A stretch of DNA of 39,913 bases from Rhodoferax sp. (GTDB taxonomy: Bacteria > Pseudomonadota > Gammaproteobacteria > Burkholderiales > Burkholderiaceae_C): positions 414 through 40,326 of the forward strand of contig PKWM01000007.1 in NCBI GenBank assembly GCA_003133245.1. Direction: 5' to 3'. This document shows positions 8,035-16,944 of the stretch, in pieces. The translations under genes were made by a program, and so were the position numbers. The first letter of the stretch is position 1. Every line of letters starts with the position of its first letter. The notes beneath the pieces are model-generated. The model was not told where the DNA came from and did not search any database. It worked only from the letters and a program-made list of their open reading frames with translations.

Positions 8035-9405
8035 ATGCCCAAAACCCTGATAGAACCCTTTCGCATCAAAAGCATCGAGCCCATCCGCATGACCACGCGA
8101 ACGGAGCGCGAGCTATTGTTGGCTGCGGCCAAGCTCAATGTTTTCCAACTGCGCGCCGAAGACGTGCTGATCGACTGGCTGACCGATTCGGGCACCGGCG
8201 CCATGTCGTCCAAACAATGGGCCGCCATCATGGAGGGCGACGAGAGCTACGCTGGGGCGCGCAGCTTTTACCGCCTACAGGCGGTGATCCAGGACATCAC
8301 CGGCATGGCGCATTTTGTGCCAACGCACCAGGGCCGTGCGGCCGAGCGCGTGCTGTTCACTGCCGCTTGCAAAAAAGGCGACCTGGTACCCAACAACTCC
8401 CACTTTGACACCACCCGCGCCAACCTGGAATACCTGGGTGTCGAAGCGGTCGATCTGGTCATTTCTGAGGGCTTGCAACCGGCGCTGATCTACCCGTTCA
8501 AGGGCAATATCGATTTGATCCGCGTCGAAGCGCTGCTCAAGAGCGACGGCGCGCGCATCCCCTTTGGCATGCTCACCGTGACCAACAACACCGGCGGTGG
8601 CCAGCCGGTGGCCATGGCCAACATCCGCGCCTACGCCGCGTTGCTGAAGAAATACGGCAAACCGCTCATCATGGACGTTTGCCGCTTCTCGGAAAACGCC
8701 ATGTTCATCAAGATGCGCGAGCCGGGCTACGAGAACACGCCCATCAAAACCATCGTGCAAGAGATGTTCAGTTACGCCGACGGTGCCACCATGAGCGCCA
8801 AGAAAGACGGCATGGTCAACATCGGCGGCTTCATCGTGCTGCGCCGCGACGAATGGATGGACGCGGTGCGCAACGTGCTGATCATGACCGAGGGCTTTCC
8901 AACCTACGGCGGCCTGGCCGGGCGTGACCTCGAAGCGCTGGCGGTGGGGCTGGAAGAGGGTATGCAGGAAGACTACCTGCGCTACCGTCTGCGCACCGCT
9001 GAATACCTGGGTGAGCGGCTAGAAGCGGCCGGGGTAGGTTTTGTCAAACCCACCGGCGGTCATGCGGTTTATATCGACGCCAAAACCGTGTTGCCCGATA
9101 TGCCGGTGCAGCATTACCCGGCCTGGGCGCTGTGCAATGCGCTGTATCTGGAAGGCGGCATCCGCGGTGTCGAGATTGGCTCCGTGATGTTTGGCAAGCG
9201 CCTGGCTGATGGCAGCGAGACCTATCACAGCATGGAGCTGGTGCGCCTGGCTTTTCCGCGGCGCATGTACACGCAAAGCCATTTTGATTACGCAGCCGAA
9301 GTGATCGCCGAAGTGAAACAAAAAGCCGCCACCATCCGTGGCGTGAAGATCACCAAACAGCCGCAGTATCTGCGGCATTTCACCTGCGAGTGCGAGTGGG
9401 TGTAA
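8035..9405 (+). CDS. tnaA: Tryptophanase (tryptophan indole-lyase)
   Basis: A 456-residue PLP enzyme of the beta-eliminating lyase family from ATG 8035. It would cleave L-tryptophan to indole, pyruvate and ammonia. PLP contacts are visible: D214 and R217 in MDVCRFSENA, the Schiff-base lysine K257 in MSAKKDGMVNIGG, and R404 in MELVRLAFP. The close relative tyrosine phenol-lyase has a similar length, but two specificity positions favour tryptophanase: Ile at 381 (VEIGS, where phenol-lyase has Arg) and His at 448 (LRHFT, where phenol-lyase has Phe). The C-terminus ends in the Cys/Glu-rich CECEWV, unlike the E. coli protein. No tnaC-like leader peptide with a critical Trp was recognised in the 149-bp upstream gap. 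Indole or related beta-elimination activity is likely. Confidence 0.88.
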   Translation: MPKTLIEPFRIKSIEPIRMTTRTERELLLAAAKLNVFQLRAEDVLIDWLTDSGTGAMSSKQWAAIMEGDESYAGARSFYRLQAVIQDITGMAHFVPTHQGRAAERVLFTAACKKGDLVPNNSHFDTTRANLEYLGVEAVDLVISEGLQPALIYPFKGNIDLIRVEALLKSDGARIPFGMLTVTNNTGGGQPVAMANIRAYAALLKKYGKPLIMDVCRFSENAMFIKMREPGYENTPIKTIVQEMFSYADGATMSAKKDGMVNIGGFIVLRRDEWMDAVRNVLIMTEGFPTYGGLAGRDLEALAVGLEEGMQEDYLRYRLRTAEYLGERLEAAGVGFVKPTGGHAVYIDAKTVLPDMPVQHYPAWALCNALYLEGGIRGVEIGSVMFGKRLADGSETYHSMELVRLAFPRRMYTQSHFDYAAEVIAEVKQKAATIRGVKITKQPQYLRHFTCECEWV

Positions 9406-9415
9406 GGCGTGCGAA

Positions 9416-9844
9416 TCAGCGGCTGTTGCGCGTGATGGCGGCAGTCAATTCGGACATGACGCGCGGGTCGGTTTTTGCAACAGCCCAGAGCCGTTGGTCC
9501 GATCTGGCGTTTGAGAGACGTTCAGACCACGCATCCAGGGCCGCCACGACGGCACCGGCAAAGCGTCGTGCCGCACCAGCAAACACCGCCAGCGCTGCAA
9601 AGCCAACCAGCCAAAGCGCTACCCAAGCGACCAGCAGGTGCCCATCAGCCCAACTGCTCATCAATTGATCGGCCACCACCAGCAGTGCCGACACCATGGC
9701 CGCCAGCAACATGGCGCTCAGGCCCTGCCCGCTACTAATACCACGATGTTCTTCTTTGGCAACAGCAACTGGTTCAAAACGAATTGAACCGGGATAATGG
9801 GCCGGGCGCAAGAGCGGAAAATAAGGTGTTACAAAACTGATCAT
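9416..9844 (-). CDS. Small two-helix membrane protein, unknown function
   Basis: A 142-residue protein with an ATG at 9842-9844. After a soluble N-terminal stretch of about 40 residues there are two hydrophobic segments, LSAMLLAAMVSALLVVADQL (about 42-61) and LLVAWVALWLVGFAALAVFA (about 70-89), separated by a short loop, then a C-terminal cytoplasmic-looking tail. It is convergent with tnaA (10 bp apart) and divergent from the LysR gene. I do not recognise a named family; the layout resembles small uncharacterised membrane proteins common in Comamonadaceae. The gap to the LysR gene (9845-9976) should contain promoters for both. Confidence 0.7.
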   Translation of the reverse strand: MISFVTPYFPLLRPAHYPGSIRFEPVAVAKEEHRGISSGQGLSAMLLAAMVSALLVVADQLMSSWADGHLLVAWVALWLVGFAALAVFAGAARRFAGAVVAALDAWSERLSNARSDQRLWAVAKTDPRVMSELTAAITRNSR

Positions 9845-9938
9845 GATGAAATCTTTCTTTAATGCTCCGCCGGTTTATGGATTCGCGAAGACCTAGCGTT
9901 ATATTAGGGTTTACCCGCGCATTACTCAAGTTTATATC

Positions 9939-9958
9939 TGTGATTCCATCTATTCACA
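9939..9958. promoter_or_regulatory. Candidate operator in the membrane-protein/LysR divergent gap
   Basis: The arms TGTGA (9939-9943) and TCACA (9954-9958) form an inverted repeat with a 10-bp spacer, 19 bp upstream of the LysR start. The spacing is not that of a CRP site (6 bp) and the position suits autoregulation by the LysR protein. Only the symmetry is seen; the protein that binds is inferred. Confidence 0.3.
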
Positions 9959-9976
9959 CCCGTGATTAAATGAGCC

Positions 9977-10933
9977 ATGCCAGCCACCAAATTTCGCACC
10001 CTTGATCTCAACCTGCTTCGGGTTTTCGATGAAGTGATGAGCGAACGCAGCCTGACCCGGGCAGCGCACAATCTCTCCATCACCCAGCCGGCCGTCAGCA
10101 ACGCCCTGCGCCGGTTTCGCAAGGCGGTGGGTGACGAGCTGATCACCCGCAGTGGCCAGCAAATGGTGCCGACGCCGCGGGCGCTGACGCTCTGGCCCGA
10201 AGTACGCGCGGCACTGCGGCAACTGCAGGAAGTGCTGACCCCCAGCAGTTTTGTGCCGGCCCAGGCCAACACCACTTTTGTGCTGGCCATGGCGGACGCG
10301 ACGGCAGCGGAACTTATGCCGGCGCTGGTGGCGGTCATGGGGCGCGATGCGCCCGGCATCTCGATCCGGGTCGTGCCCCTGACCACGCGCGACCCGCGCC
10401 GCCTGCTTGAAATCGAAACCGCTGATCTGGCCATTGGCTACTTTCCGGCGGTGCTGGCCGACCTGACGGCTCGGGCGCAAACCGGCGAGGCAGTCTCCTT
10501 TGCCTATCAGCGTCTATTCAGTGGCGAATATGTGTGTGTCATGCGCCGTGATCACCCCCTGGCCGCTGCGCCTTTGACCCTCGACGACTATTGCGCTGCG
10601 CGCCACCTGTTGGTCAGTTTTTCCGGACGCCCGTTCGGGTTTGTTGATCAGTCGCTGGCACTGCTCGGTAGGGAACGCCGCATCGTCCTGACTGTGAATC
10701 AATTTTTTACCGCTGGCAAAGTGGTGGCGAACTCCAACTTGCTGACCGTTTTGCCGCGCCATTTTGTCAACGTGACCGGCATCGCCGACCAACTGGTGCT
10801 GCGCGAATTGCCTTTTGCCGTGCCCACTGTTTTTGTCGATGCTCTGTGGCACCATCGGGTGCAGCGCGTGCCGGCCCACGAATGGCTGCGCCAGACGATT
10901 GCGCAACTGGCACTGACCGCGTTCGATATGTGA
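9977..10933 (+). CDS. LysR-family transcriptional regulator
   Basis: A 318-residue LysR-type regulator. Residues 8-67 are the winged helix-turn-helix (LDLNLLRVFDEVMSERSLTR with the recognition helix in ITQPAVSNALRRFRKAVGDE). Residues about 95-300 form the two-lobed effector-binding domain. The N-terminal pattern LDLNLLRVFDEV and the CVMRRDHPL segment resemble the NodD/LinR/NahR-like branch that responds to aromatic compounds. It lies 28 bp upstream of the indolepyruvate oxidoreductase gene in the same orientation and is divergent from the small membrane protein gene. Control of the oxidoreductase or of tryptophan catabolism is a contextual inference only. Confidence 0.92.
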   Translation: MPATKFRTLDLNLLRVFDEVMSERSLTRAAHNLSITQPAVSNALRRFRKAVGDELITRSGQQMVPTPRALTLWPEVRAALRQLQEVLTPSSFVPAQANTTFVLAMADATAAELMPALVAVMGRDAPGISIRVVPLTTRDPRRLLEIETADLAIGYFPAVLADLTARAQTGEAVSFAYQRLFSGEYVCVMRRDHPLAAAPLTLDDYCAARHLLVSFSGRPFGFVDQSLALLGRERRIVLTVNQFFTAGKVVANSNLLTVLPRHFVNVTGIADQLVLRELPFAVPTVFVDALWHHRVQRVPAHEWLRQTIAQLALTAFDM

Positions 10934-10961
10934 TTGCCACTATTTCGGAGACCTGCAAACC

Positions 10962-13900
10962 ATGACTGCATCCCTGACAGAAAACATCCGCCAAGCGCTC
11001 AACAATCATGTGATGCTGGACGACAAATACGCACTCGCCAGCGGACGCGCCTTCATGAGTGGCATCCAGGCGCTGGTGCGGCTACCGATGTTGCAGCGCG
11101 TGCGCGACCAAAAGCAGGGCAAAAATACGGCAGGCTTCATCAGCGGCTACCGCGGCTCCCCGCTGGGCGGCTACGACCAGGCGCTGATGAAAGCCGAGAA
11201 ATATCTCAAAGCGCAAAACATTGTTTTTCAGCCGGGCGTCAATGAAGAGCTGGCTGCTACCGCTTTATGGGGCACCCAGCAACTCGGTTTTGCGCCGCCG
11301 GGTAGCAACAAGTTTGACGGCGTTTTTGGCATCTGGTACGGCAAAGGTCCGGGTGTGGATCGCTGCAGCGATGTCTTCAAGCACGCCAACATGGCGGGCA
11401 CCACGCCTTGGGGCGGAGTGATTGCCGTGGCCGGTGACGATCATGTGGCGCGCAGTTCGACGGCGACACACCAGAGTGACCATATTTTCAAGGCCTGCGG
11501 CACACCGGTTTTTTTTCCGGCCACGGTGCAGGAGATTCTGGACCTGGGCCTGCACGCTTTTGCCCTGAGCCGTTTCTCGGGTGTCTGGGCGGGGCTGAAA
11601 ACGATTCAGGAAATCGTTGAATCGAGCGCCACTGTCGTGATTGACCCGGATCGGGTGCAAATCAAAATTCCGACCGACTTTGAGATGCCTCCCGGCGGCG
11701 TGCACATCCGCTGGCCTGATTCTGCGCTGGAGCAAGAGGCACGCCTGTTTAATTACAAGTGGTACGCGGCGCTGGCCTACGTCCGTGCCAACCGCCTTAA
11801 TTACAACGCGATCGAAGGCAAGAGCGACCGCTTCGGCCTGATCGCCAGCGGCAAAGCCTACAACGACACCCGTCAGGCGTTGCTCGATCTGGGGCTCGAC
11901 GACCGCAACTGTCAACGTCTTGGCATCCGGCTGCACAAGGTCGGCGTGGTGTGGCCGCTGGAAGCGCAACTGACACGCGAATTTGCTACCGGTTTGCAGG
12001 AAATTCTGGTGGTCGAGGAAAAGCGCCAGGTCATTGAATACCAGCTCAAGGAAGAACTCTACAACTGGCGCGCTGACGTGCGCCCGGTGGTGCTGGGCAA
12101 GTTCAACCCGACCGATGGCGGCGAATGGTCGATGCCCAACCCAGGGGCCAATCGGCTGCTGCGCGCCAATGCTGATCTGACACCCGCTCTCATTGCCAAG
12201 GCCATTGCACAGCGCCTGAAAAAAATAGGTATTGACGGCGAAACCGCCGCCTGCATCGATGCCCATCTGGCGCTATTGCAAGCCAAGGAAGACGCCATGC
12301 AGGTGCTGCAGGTCAGCAGCGTCAAGACACCGGAGCGGCAACCCTGGTTTTGTTCAGGCTGTCCGCACAACACGTCAACCAAGGTGCCCGAGGGCTCGCG
12401 CGCCATGGCTGGTATCGGCTGCCACTTCATGAGCGTCTGGATGGACCGCGCCACGGTGGGCTTTACCCAGATGGGCGGTGAGGGTGTGCCCTGGGTCGGC
12501 CAACAGCCCTTCAGCCACAGCCAGCACATGTTTGCCAACCTGGGCGACGGCACCTATTTTCACAGCGGTCTGCTGGCAATTCGCCAAAGCATTGCGGCGG
12601 GTGTCAACATCACCTACAAAATTTTGTACAACGACGCCGTCGCCATGACCGGCGGTCAGCAGATCGGCGAGCGCCCCGAAGGCCACTCGGTAGCGCAAAT
12701 TGCCCAGTCCATGCGCGCCGAAGGGGCGATCAGGATCGTCGTCGTCACCGATGAGCCGCAGAAGTACCAAAACGTGAAACTGGTGGACGGCGTGGCGGTA
12801 CAACATCGTGACGAGCTTGACCGCATCCAGCGCGAGTTCCGGGAGATCCTGGGCACCACGGTCATTATTTACGACCAGACCTGCGCCACCGAGAAACGGC
12901 GGCGCCGCAAACGCGGCACCTTGGCGGACCCGGCCAAGCGCGTGCTCATCAACGAGCTGGTGTGCGAAGGCTGTGGCGACTGCGGTGTGCAGAGCAACTG
13001 CCTGAGTGTGGAGCCGCTGGAGACCGAATTTGGCCGCAAGCGCCGCATCAACCAGAGTACGTGCAACAAGGACTATTCGTGCGTCAAAGGCTTTTGCCCG
13101 AGCTTTGTTACGGTCGAGGGCGGGCAACTTCGCAAAAAGGTCAAAGGAAAATCCGTTCGGCCTGAGCCCGTCGAAGGCTTGCCCGAACCGGTGTTGCCAA
13201 TACTGGGCGCGTCGCCAGGCCAGGTCTGGGGCATCGTGGTGGCCGGTGTCGGCGGCACTGGCGTGATCACCATCGGCCAATTGTTGGGCATGGCGGCCCA
13301 TCTGGAAGGTCTGGGTTGCGTGACGCAAGATGCGGCTGGCTTGGCCCAAAAAGGTGGTGCTACCTGGAGCCACGTGCAAATCGGCATCTCCCAGGAGGCC
13401 ATCTGCACCACCCGCGTCAGCATGGCCGCAGCCGACCTGATCATTGGCTGCGACCCGATTGTGGCGGCGAGTCCGCAAACGCTACAGCTCATGCGCCAAG
13501 GGCGCAGCCAAGTGGCGCTCAACTCGCACGCCACACCCACGGCCGCTTTTGTCGGCCACGCCGACTGGCAAAATCCATCCGAAGCCTGTATCAGCAGCAT
13601 CGTTAAAACAGTGGGGCTGGAGGCCGTGGGTGCGTTCAACGCTGAAGCCGCTGCCGCCCAGCTGCTGGGCGATAGTCTCTACACCAACCCGATGCTGCTG
13701 GGCTACGCCTGGCAAAGGGGGTGGATACCCCTGAGTCAAGTTTTCATCCTTCGCGCCATTGAACTCAACGCCGTCGCAGTCGAGAACAACCAAGCGGCGT
13801 TTGCATGCGGCCGACTGGCCGCGCATGATCCGGCCGCCTTTGCAAAGCTGCTCAAGCCGGACCAGGTTCCGACTGTTGACAAAACCAGCTCACTGGATGA

Positions 13901-14567
13901 CCTGATTGCCAAACGAATTGAATTTCTGATGGCCTATCAGAATGCTGATTACGCGCAAACTTACCAGGCGTTTGTGCAAAAAGTGGGGCGCGTCGATGCG
14001 TCCCTCGGAGAATACAGGCTTGCACTGACCGAAGCGGTGGCGCGCTATTTGTTCAAACTCATGGCCTACAAGGATGAGTACGAAGTGGCCCGGCTGCACA
14101 GCGATGGCGCATTTGCGGCCCGGATCAACGCCTTGTTTGAAGGTGACTTCAAGGTGCACTATTACCTGGCACCGCCGCTGCTGGCGAGCCGAAACGAACG
14201 CGGTGAATTGCAGAAGAAAAAGTACGGTCCCGCTACCTTGATCGCTTTCAAGTTGCTGGCCCGGCTCAAGGGCTTGCGTGGCAGCGCACTGGATATTTTT
14301 GGCCAGACCGAGGAGCGCCGCTCAGAGCGCGCCTTGATTGGCGAATATCGCGCCAGCATCGACGAGATACTGGGTGAATTGAGTCAAACTGACCTCATCA
14401 GCAACAAGCTGGAACGCTATCAACTGGCCTTGGGCATTGCCCGCATACCAGAACAAATCAGGGGCTTTGGCCATGTCAAGGCGCGCAACCTGTTGCTGGC
14501 ACGGCAGGATTGGCAAACGCAAATGACTCAATTTCGCAGTTTGCCGCTGCTGCTGAAATCGGTCTGA
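10962..14567 (+). CDS. Fused indolepyruvate:ferredoxin oxidoreductase
   Basis: A 1201-residue single-chain 2-oxoacid:ferredoxin oxidoreductase in which the IorA-like and IorB-like parts are fused. It should convert aryl pyruvates (indolepyruvate, phenylpyruvate) and CoA to arylacetyl-CoA, CO2 and reduced ferredoxin. The N-terminal part has FISGYRGSPLGGYDQAL and the thiamine-domain segments CPHNTSTKVPEGS and AGIGCHFMSVWMD. An iron-sulfur region contains ELVCEGCGDCGVQSNC (Cys 668, 671, 674, 680) and CNKDYSCVKGFCPSF. The gamma-type domain starts at about 755 with VAGVGGTGVITIGQLLGMAA, and a helical C-terminal extension follows. A GGAG sequence precedes the ATG. The linker at 732-739 (VRPEPVEG) is encoded by an inserted dispersed repeat. 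Neighbouring tnaA and LysR suggest aromatic amino-acid breakdown. Confidence 0.93.
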   Translation: MTASLTENIRQALNNHVMLDDKYALASGRAFMSGIQALVRLPMLQRVRDQKQGKNTAGFISGYRGSPLGGYDQALMKAEKYLKAQNIVFQPGVNEELAATALWGTQQLGFAPPGSNKFDGVFGIWYGKGPGVDRCSDVFKHANMAGTTPWGGVIAVAGDDHVARSSTATHQSDHIFKACGTPVFFPATVQEILDLGLHAFALSRFSGVWAGLKTIQEIVESSATVVIDPDRVQIKIPTDFEMPPGGVHIRWPDSALEQEARLFNYKWYAALAYVRANRLNYNAIEGKSDRFGLIASGKAYNDTRQALLDLGLDDRNCQRLGIRLHKVGVVWPLEAQLTREFATGLQEILVVEEKRQVIEYQLKEELYNWRADVRPVVLGKFNPTDGGEWSMPNPGANRLLRANADLTPALIAKAIAQRLKKIGIDGETAACIDAHLALLQAKEDAMQVLQVSSVKTPERQPWFCSGCPHNTSTKVPEGSRAMAGIGCHFMSVWMDRATVGFTQMGGEGVPWVGQQPFSHSQHMFANLGDGTYFHSGLLAIRQSIAAGVNITYKILYNDAVAMTGGQQIGERPEGHSVAQIAQSMRAEGAIRIVVVTDEPQKYQNVKLVDGVAVQHRDELDRIQREFREILGTTVIIYDQTCATEKRRRRKRGTLADPAKRVLINELVCEGCGDCGVQSNCLSVEPLETEFGRKRRINQSTCNKDYSCVKGFCPSFVTVEGGQLRKKVKGKSVRPEPVEGLPEPVLPILGASPGQVWGIVVAGVGGTGVITIGQLLGMAAHLEGLGCVTQDAAGLAQKGGATWSHVQIGISQEAICTTRVSMAAADLIIGCDPIVAASPQTLQLMRQGRSQVALNSHATPTAAFVGHADWQNPSEACISSIVKTVGLEAVGAFNAEAAAAQLLGDSLYTNPMLLGYAWQRGWIPLSQVFILRAIELNAVAVENNQAAFACGRLAAHDPAAFAKLLKPDQVPTVDKTSSLDDLIAKRIEFLMAYQNADYAQTYQAFVQKVGRVDASLGEYRLALTEAVARYLFKLMAYKDEYEVARLHSDGAFAARINALFEGDFKVHYYLAPPLLASRNERGELQKKKYGPATLIAFKLLARLKGLRGSALDIFGQTEERRSERALIGEYRASIDEILGELSQTDLISNKLERYQLALGIARIPEQIRGFGHVKARNLLLARQDWQTQMTQFRSLPLLLKSV
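13155..13177 (+). repeat. Dispersed repeat inserted in-frame in the oxidoreductase linker
   Basis: GTTCGGCCTGAGCCCGTCGA followed by AGG encodes VRPEPVEG at residues 732-739, between the iron-sulfur region and the gamma domain. I remember translations such as RPEPVEG (and, on the other strand, PFDRLRANG-like peptides) as the signature of a very common short repeat in environmental proteobacterial genomes. The insertion keeps the frame and falls in a variable linker rather than in a fold. Recognition is from memory; copy number was not determined. Confidence 0.75.
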
Positions 14568-14595
14568 GCGCTTCTGGCCCGTCAGACGGCCCGCA

Positions 14596-14601
14596 TACAA
14601 T
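14596..14601 (+). promoter_or_regulatory. Possible -10 element for the yajC-secDF operon
   Basis: TACAAT (one mismatch to TATAAT) lies 84 bp upstream of the yajC start in the 118-bp gap after the oxidoreductase gene. No convincing -35 box was found at 16-18 bp, so this is a weak candidate. Confidence 0.25.
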
Positions 14602-14685
14602 GCCGCACTAGTTATGCTTTGCAGCGCCGACTTCGAATGCGGGCGCCGCAGCTTGTTTTTGTTGATTAATTATCCTGGAGTTGCC

Positions 14686-15015
14686 ATGTTTATTTCATCT
14701 GCCTTTGCCCAAACCACCGCAGCAGCCACTGGTAGCGATTTCCAGTCCACATTGATGAGCATGCTGCCGCTGGTGCTGATGTTTGTGGTGCTTTATTTTG
14801 TGATGATTCGCCCACAAATGAAAAAGCAAAAAGAGCATAAAGCCATGATCGATGCCATCGCCAAGGGCGACGAAGTGGCCACCGTCGGCGGCGTTCTGGG
14901 CAAGGTCACCAAGATCGGCGACACCACCGTCAGTCTGGAAGTAGCCAGTGGCGTTGAAGTGCAACTGCAGCGCAGCGCCGTGGTGCAGGTCTTGCCCAAA
15001 GGCAGCATCAAGTAA
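14686..15015 (+). CDS. yajC: Sec translocase accessory protein YajC
   Basis: A 109-residue protein from the ATG at 14686, chosen over the longer open frame because GGAG lies 5 bp before it and the product then has the family length. One membrane helix (about residues 26-43, LPLVLMFVVLYFVMIRPQ) carries the family signature FVMIRPQMKKQKEH at its cytoplasmic end. The soluble part contains GDEVATVGGVLGKV. YajC associates with SecDF at the SecYEG translocon. It is followed by secD after 30 bp, so yajC-secD-secF form the usual operon. In many relatives tgt and queA lie upstream; here an unrelated oxidoreductase does. Confidence 0.96.
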   Translation: MFISSAFAQTTAAATGSDFQSTLMSMLPLVLMFVVLYFVMIRPQMKKQKEHKAMIDAIAKGDEVATVGGVLGKVTKIGDTTVSLEVASGVEVQLQRSAVVQVLPKGSIK

Positions 15016-15045
15016 TCGAAGATTCAAGTTTCAAGAAACACGCTC

Positions 15046-16932
15046 ATGAACCGTTACGCAGTCTGGAAGTACGTGATCATCGTGATCGCGCTGGTGGTGG
15101 GGGTCTTGTACACCCTGCCGAATTTTTATGGTGAAGCACCGGCGGTTCAGGTGTCATCCGCCAAAGTCACCTTCAAGGTTGATGCCAGCACGCAGGCGCG
15201 GGTTCAAGAAATCCTGAAAGCAGCCGGACTGGCAGCCAATTTAATCACGCTTGACAGCAATTCCGTCAAAGCTCGTTTTGACAACACCGAGGCCCAACTC
15301 AAAGCCAAGGATGCGATACAAAAAGCGCTAATCCCGGACCCCGCCAATGCGGGCTATGTGGTGGCACTCAATTTATTGTCGCGCTCACCCGCATGGTTGA
15401 CATCGCTGCGGGCTTTTCCGATGTACCTGGGGCTCGATTTGCGCGGCGGCGTGCATTTCATGTTGCAAGTCGATATGCAGGCCGCGCTGACCAAGAAGGC
15501 CGAATCTTTGGCGGGTGATATTCGCACCAGTTTGCGCGAGAAAAATGTGCGCCACAGCGGCATTAACCGCGATGGACAAACGATTGAGGTGCGCTTTCGC
15601 GATGCCGCGACGCTGGCAGAGGCAAAAACCATCATTGCCGATCAGTTCACTGACTTGCAAACCGTTGACGCGCTCGACGGTACCGACTACAAGCTCACTG
15701 CCAGCATCAAGCCTGTCGCGGCCCGGCGCGTACAGGATCAGGCGCTCAAGCAGAACATCACCACCTTGCATAACCGGATCAACGAGCTCGGTGTGTCCGA
15801 GCCCGTGATCCAGCAGCAAGGGCTCGACCGCATCGTGGTGCAACTCCCGGGCGTGCAGGACACTGCCAAGGCCAAAGACATTCTGGGCCGCACCGCCACG
15901 CTTGAAATCCGCATGGTCGATGAAAGCGGCGAAGCGCGCGCTGCCGAAGGTGGCACAGCGGCGGTGCCGTTTGGTTCCGAGCGTTTTTTGGAGCGCAACA
16001 GTCAGCCCGTGATCGTCAAGAAGCAGGTCATTTTGACAGGCGAAAACCTGACTGACGCCCAACCCGGTTTTGACAGCCAGACGCAGGAAGCGGTGGTCAA
16101 CCTGACGCTCGACGCCAAAGGTGCGCGGATTTTCCGGGATGTGACGCGCGAGAGCATTGGCAAGCGTATGGCGATTTTGCTGTTTGAAAAAGGCAAGGGC
16201 GAAGTGGTCACAGCACCGGTGATACGCTCCGAAATCGGCGGTGGCCGGGTGCAAATATCGGGCCGCATGACCGCGACGGAAGCCACTGACACTGCTTTGT
16301 TGCTGCGCGCTGGCTCCCTCGCTGCGCCGATGGAAATCATCGAGGAAACCACGATTGGCCCCAGCCTGGGTGCCGAAAACATTGCCAAGGGCTTTAACAG
16401 TGTGGTCTATGGTTTCGCTGCAGTGGCCGTTTTCATGTGCATTTACTACGTATTGTTTGGCGTGTTCTCCAGCATCTCACTGGCGGTCAATCTGTTGCTG
16501 TTGGTGGCAGTGCTGTCCATGCTACAGGCGACGCTGACGCTGCCTGGTATGGCAGCGATGGCCTTGGTGCTGGGCATGGCGATTGATGCCAACGTGTTGA
16601 TCAATGAACGGGTGCGTGAAGAGCTGCGCAACGGTGCTTCGGCGCAAGCTGCCATCCACGCCGGTTACGACCGGGCCTGGGCCACCATCCTGGACTCCAA
16701 CGTCACCACCCTGATCGCCGGCCTGGCTTTGCTGGCCTTTGGTTCGGGCCCGGTGCGCGGCTTTGCAGTGGTGCACGTTCTCGGCATTTTGACCAGCATG
16801 TTCTCTGGTGTGTTTTTCTCCAGGGGTTTGGTCAATTTATGGTACGGTCGCCAAAACAGACTCAAGACCGTCTCCATCGGTACCGTCTGGCGTCCCAAGC
16901 CAACGCCCGATGCCGCCAGTAAATTGAATTGA
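15046..16932 (+). CDS. secD: Protein translocase subunit SecD
   Basis: A 628-residue inner-membrane protein that, with SecF, uses the proton-motive force to pull secreted proteins across the membrane. An N-terminal helix (about 8-26) is followed by the conserved DLRGGVHFMLQVDM segment, a large periplasmic domain including GENLTDAQPGFD and MEIIEETTIGPSLGAENIAK, and a C-terminal bundle of five helices with the family motif MAIDANVLINERVREEL. The family more often has IFER where this protein has INER. Length is normal for betaproteobacteria. It is 30 bp after yajC and 12 bp before secF. Confidence 0.97.
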   Translation: MNRYAVWKYVIIVIALVVGVLYTLPNFYGEAPAVQVSSAKVTFKVDASTQARVQEILKAAGLAANLITLDSNSVKARFDNTEAQLKAKDAIQKALIPDPANAGYVVALNLLSRSPAWLTSLRAFPMYLGLDLRGGVHFMLQVDMQAALTKKAESLAGDIRTSLREKNVRHSGINRDGQTIEVRFRDAATLAEAKTIIADQFTDLQTVDALDGTDYKLTASIKPVAARRVQDQALKQNITTLHNRINELGVSEPVIQQQGLDRIVVQLPGVQDTAKAKDILGRTATLEIRMVDESGEARAAEGGTAAVPFGSERFLERNSQPVIVKKQVILTGENLTDAQPGFDSQTQEAVVNLTLDAKGARIFRDVTRESIGKRMAILLFEKGKGEVVTAPVIRSEIGGGRVQISGRMTATEATDTALLLRAGSLAAPMEIIEETTIGPSLGAENIAKGFNSVVYGFAAVAVFMCIYYVLFGVFSSISLAVNLLLLVAVLSMLQATLTLPGMAAMALVLGMAIDANVLINERVREELRNGASAQAAIHAGYDRAWATILDSNVTTLIAGLALLAFGSGPVRGFAVVHVLGILTSMFSGVFFSRGLVNLWYGRQNRLKTVSIGTVWRPKPTPDAASKLN

Positions 16933-16944
16933 AGCGAGACACTC

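Noticed and set aside
11265..13478. Long antisense open frames opposite the indolepyruvate oxidoreductase (11265-12266 and 12375-13478, minus)
   Set aside because: The sense strand has clear conserved domains; the antisense translations are His/Arg/Gln-rich with no motif, typical of high-GC shadow frames.
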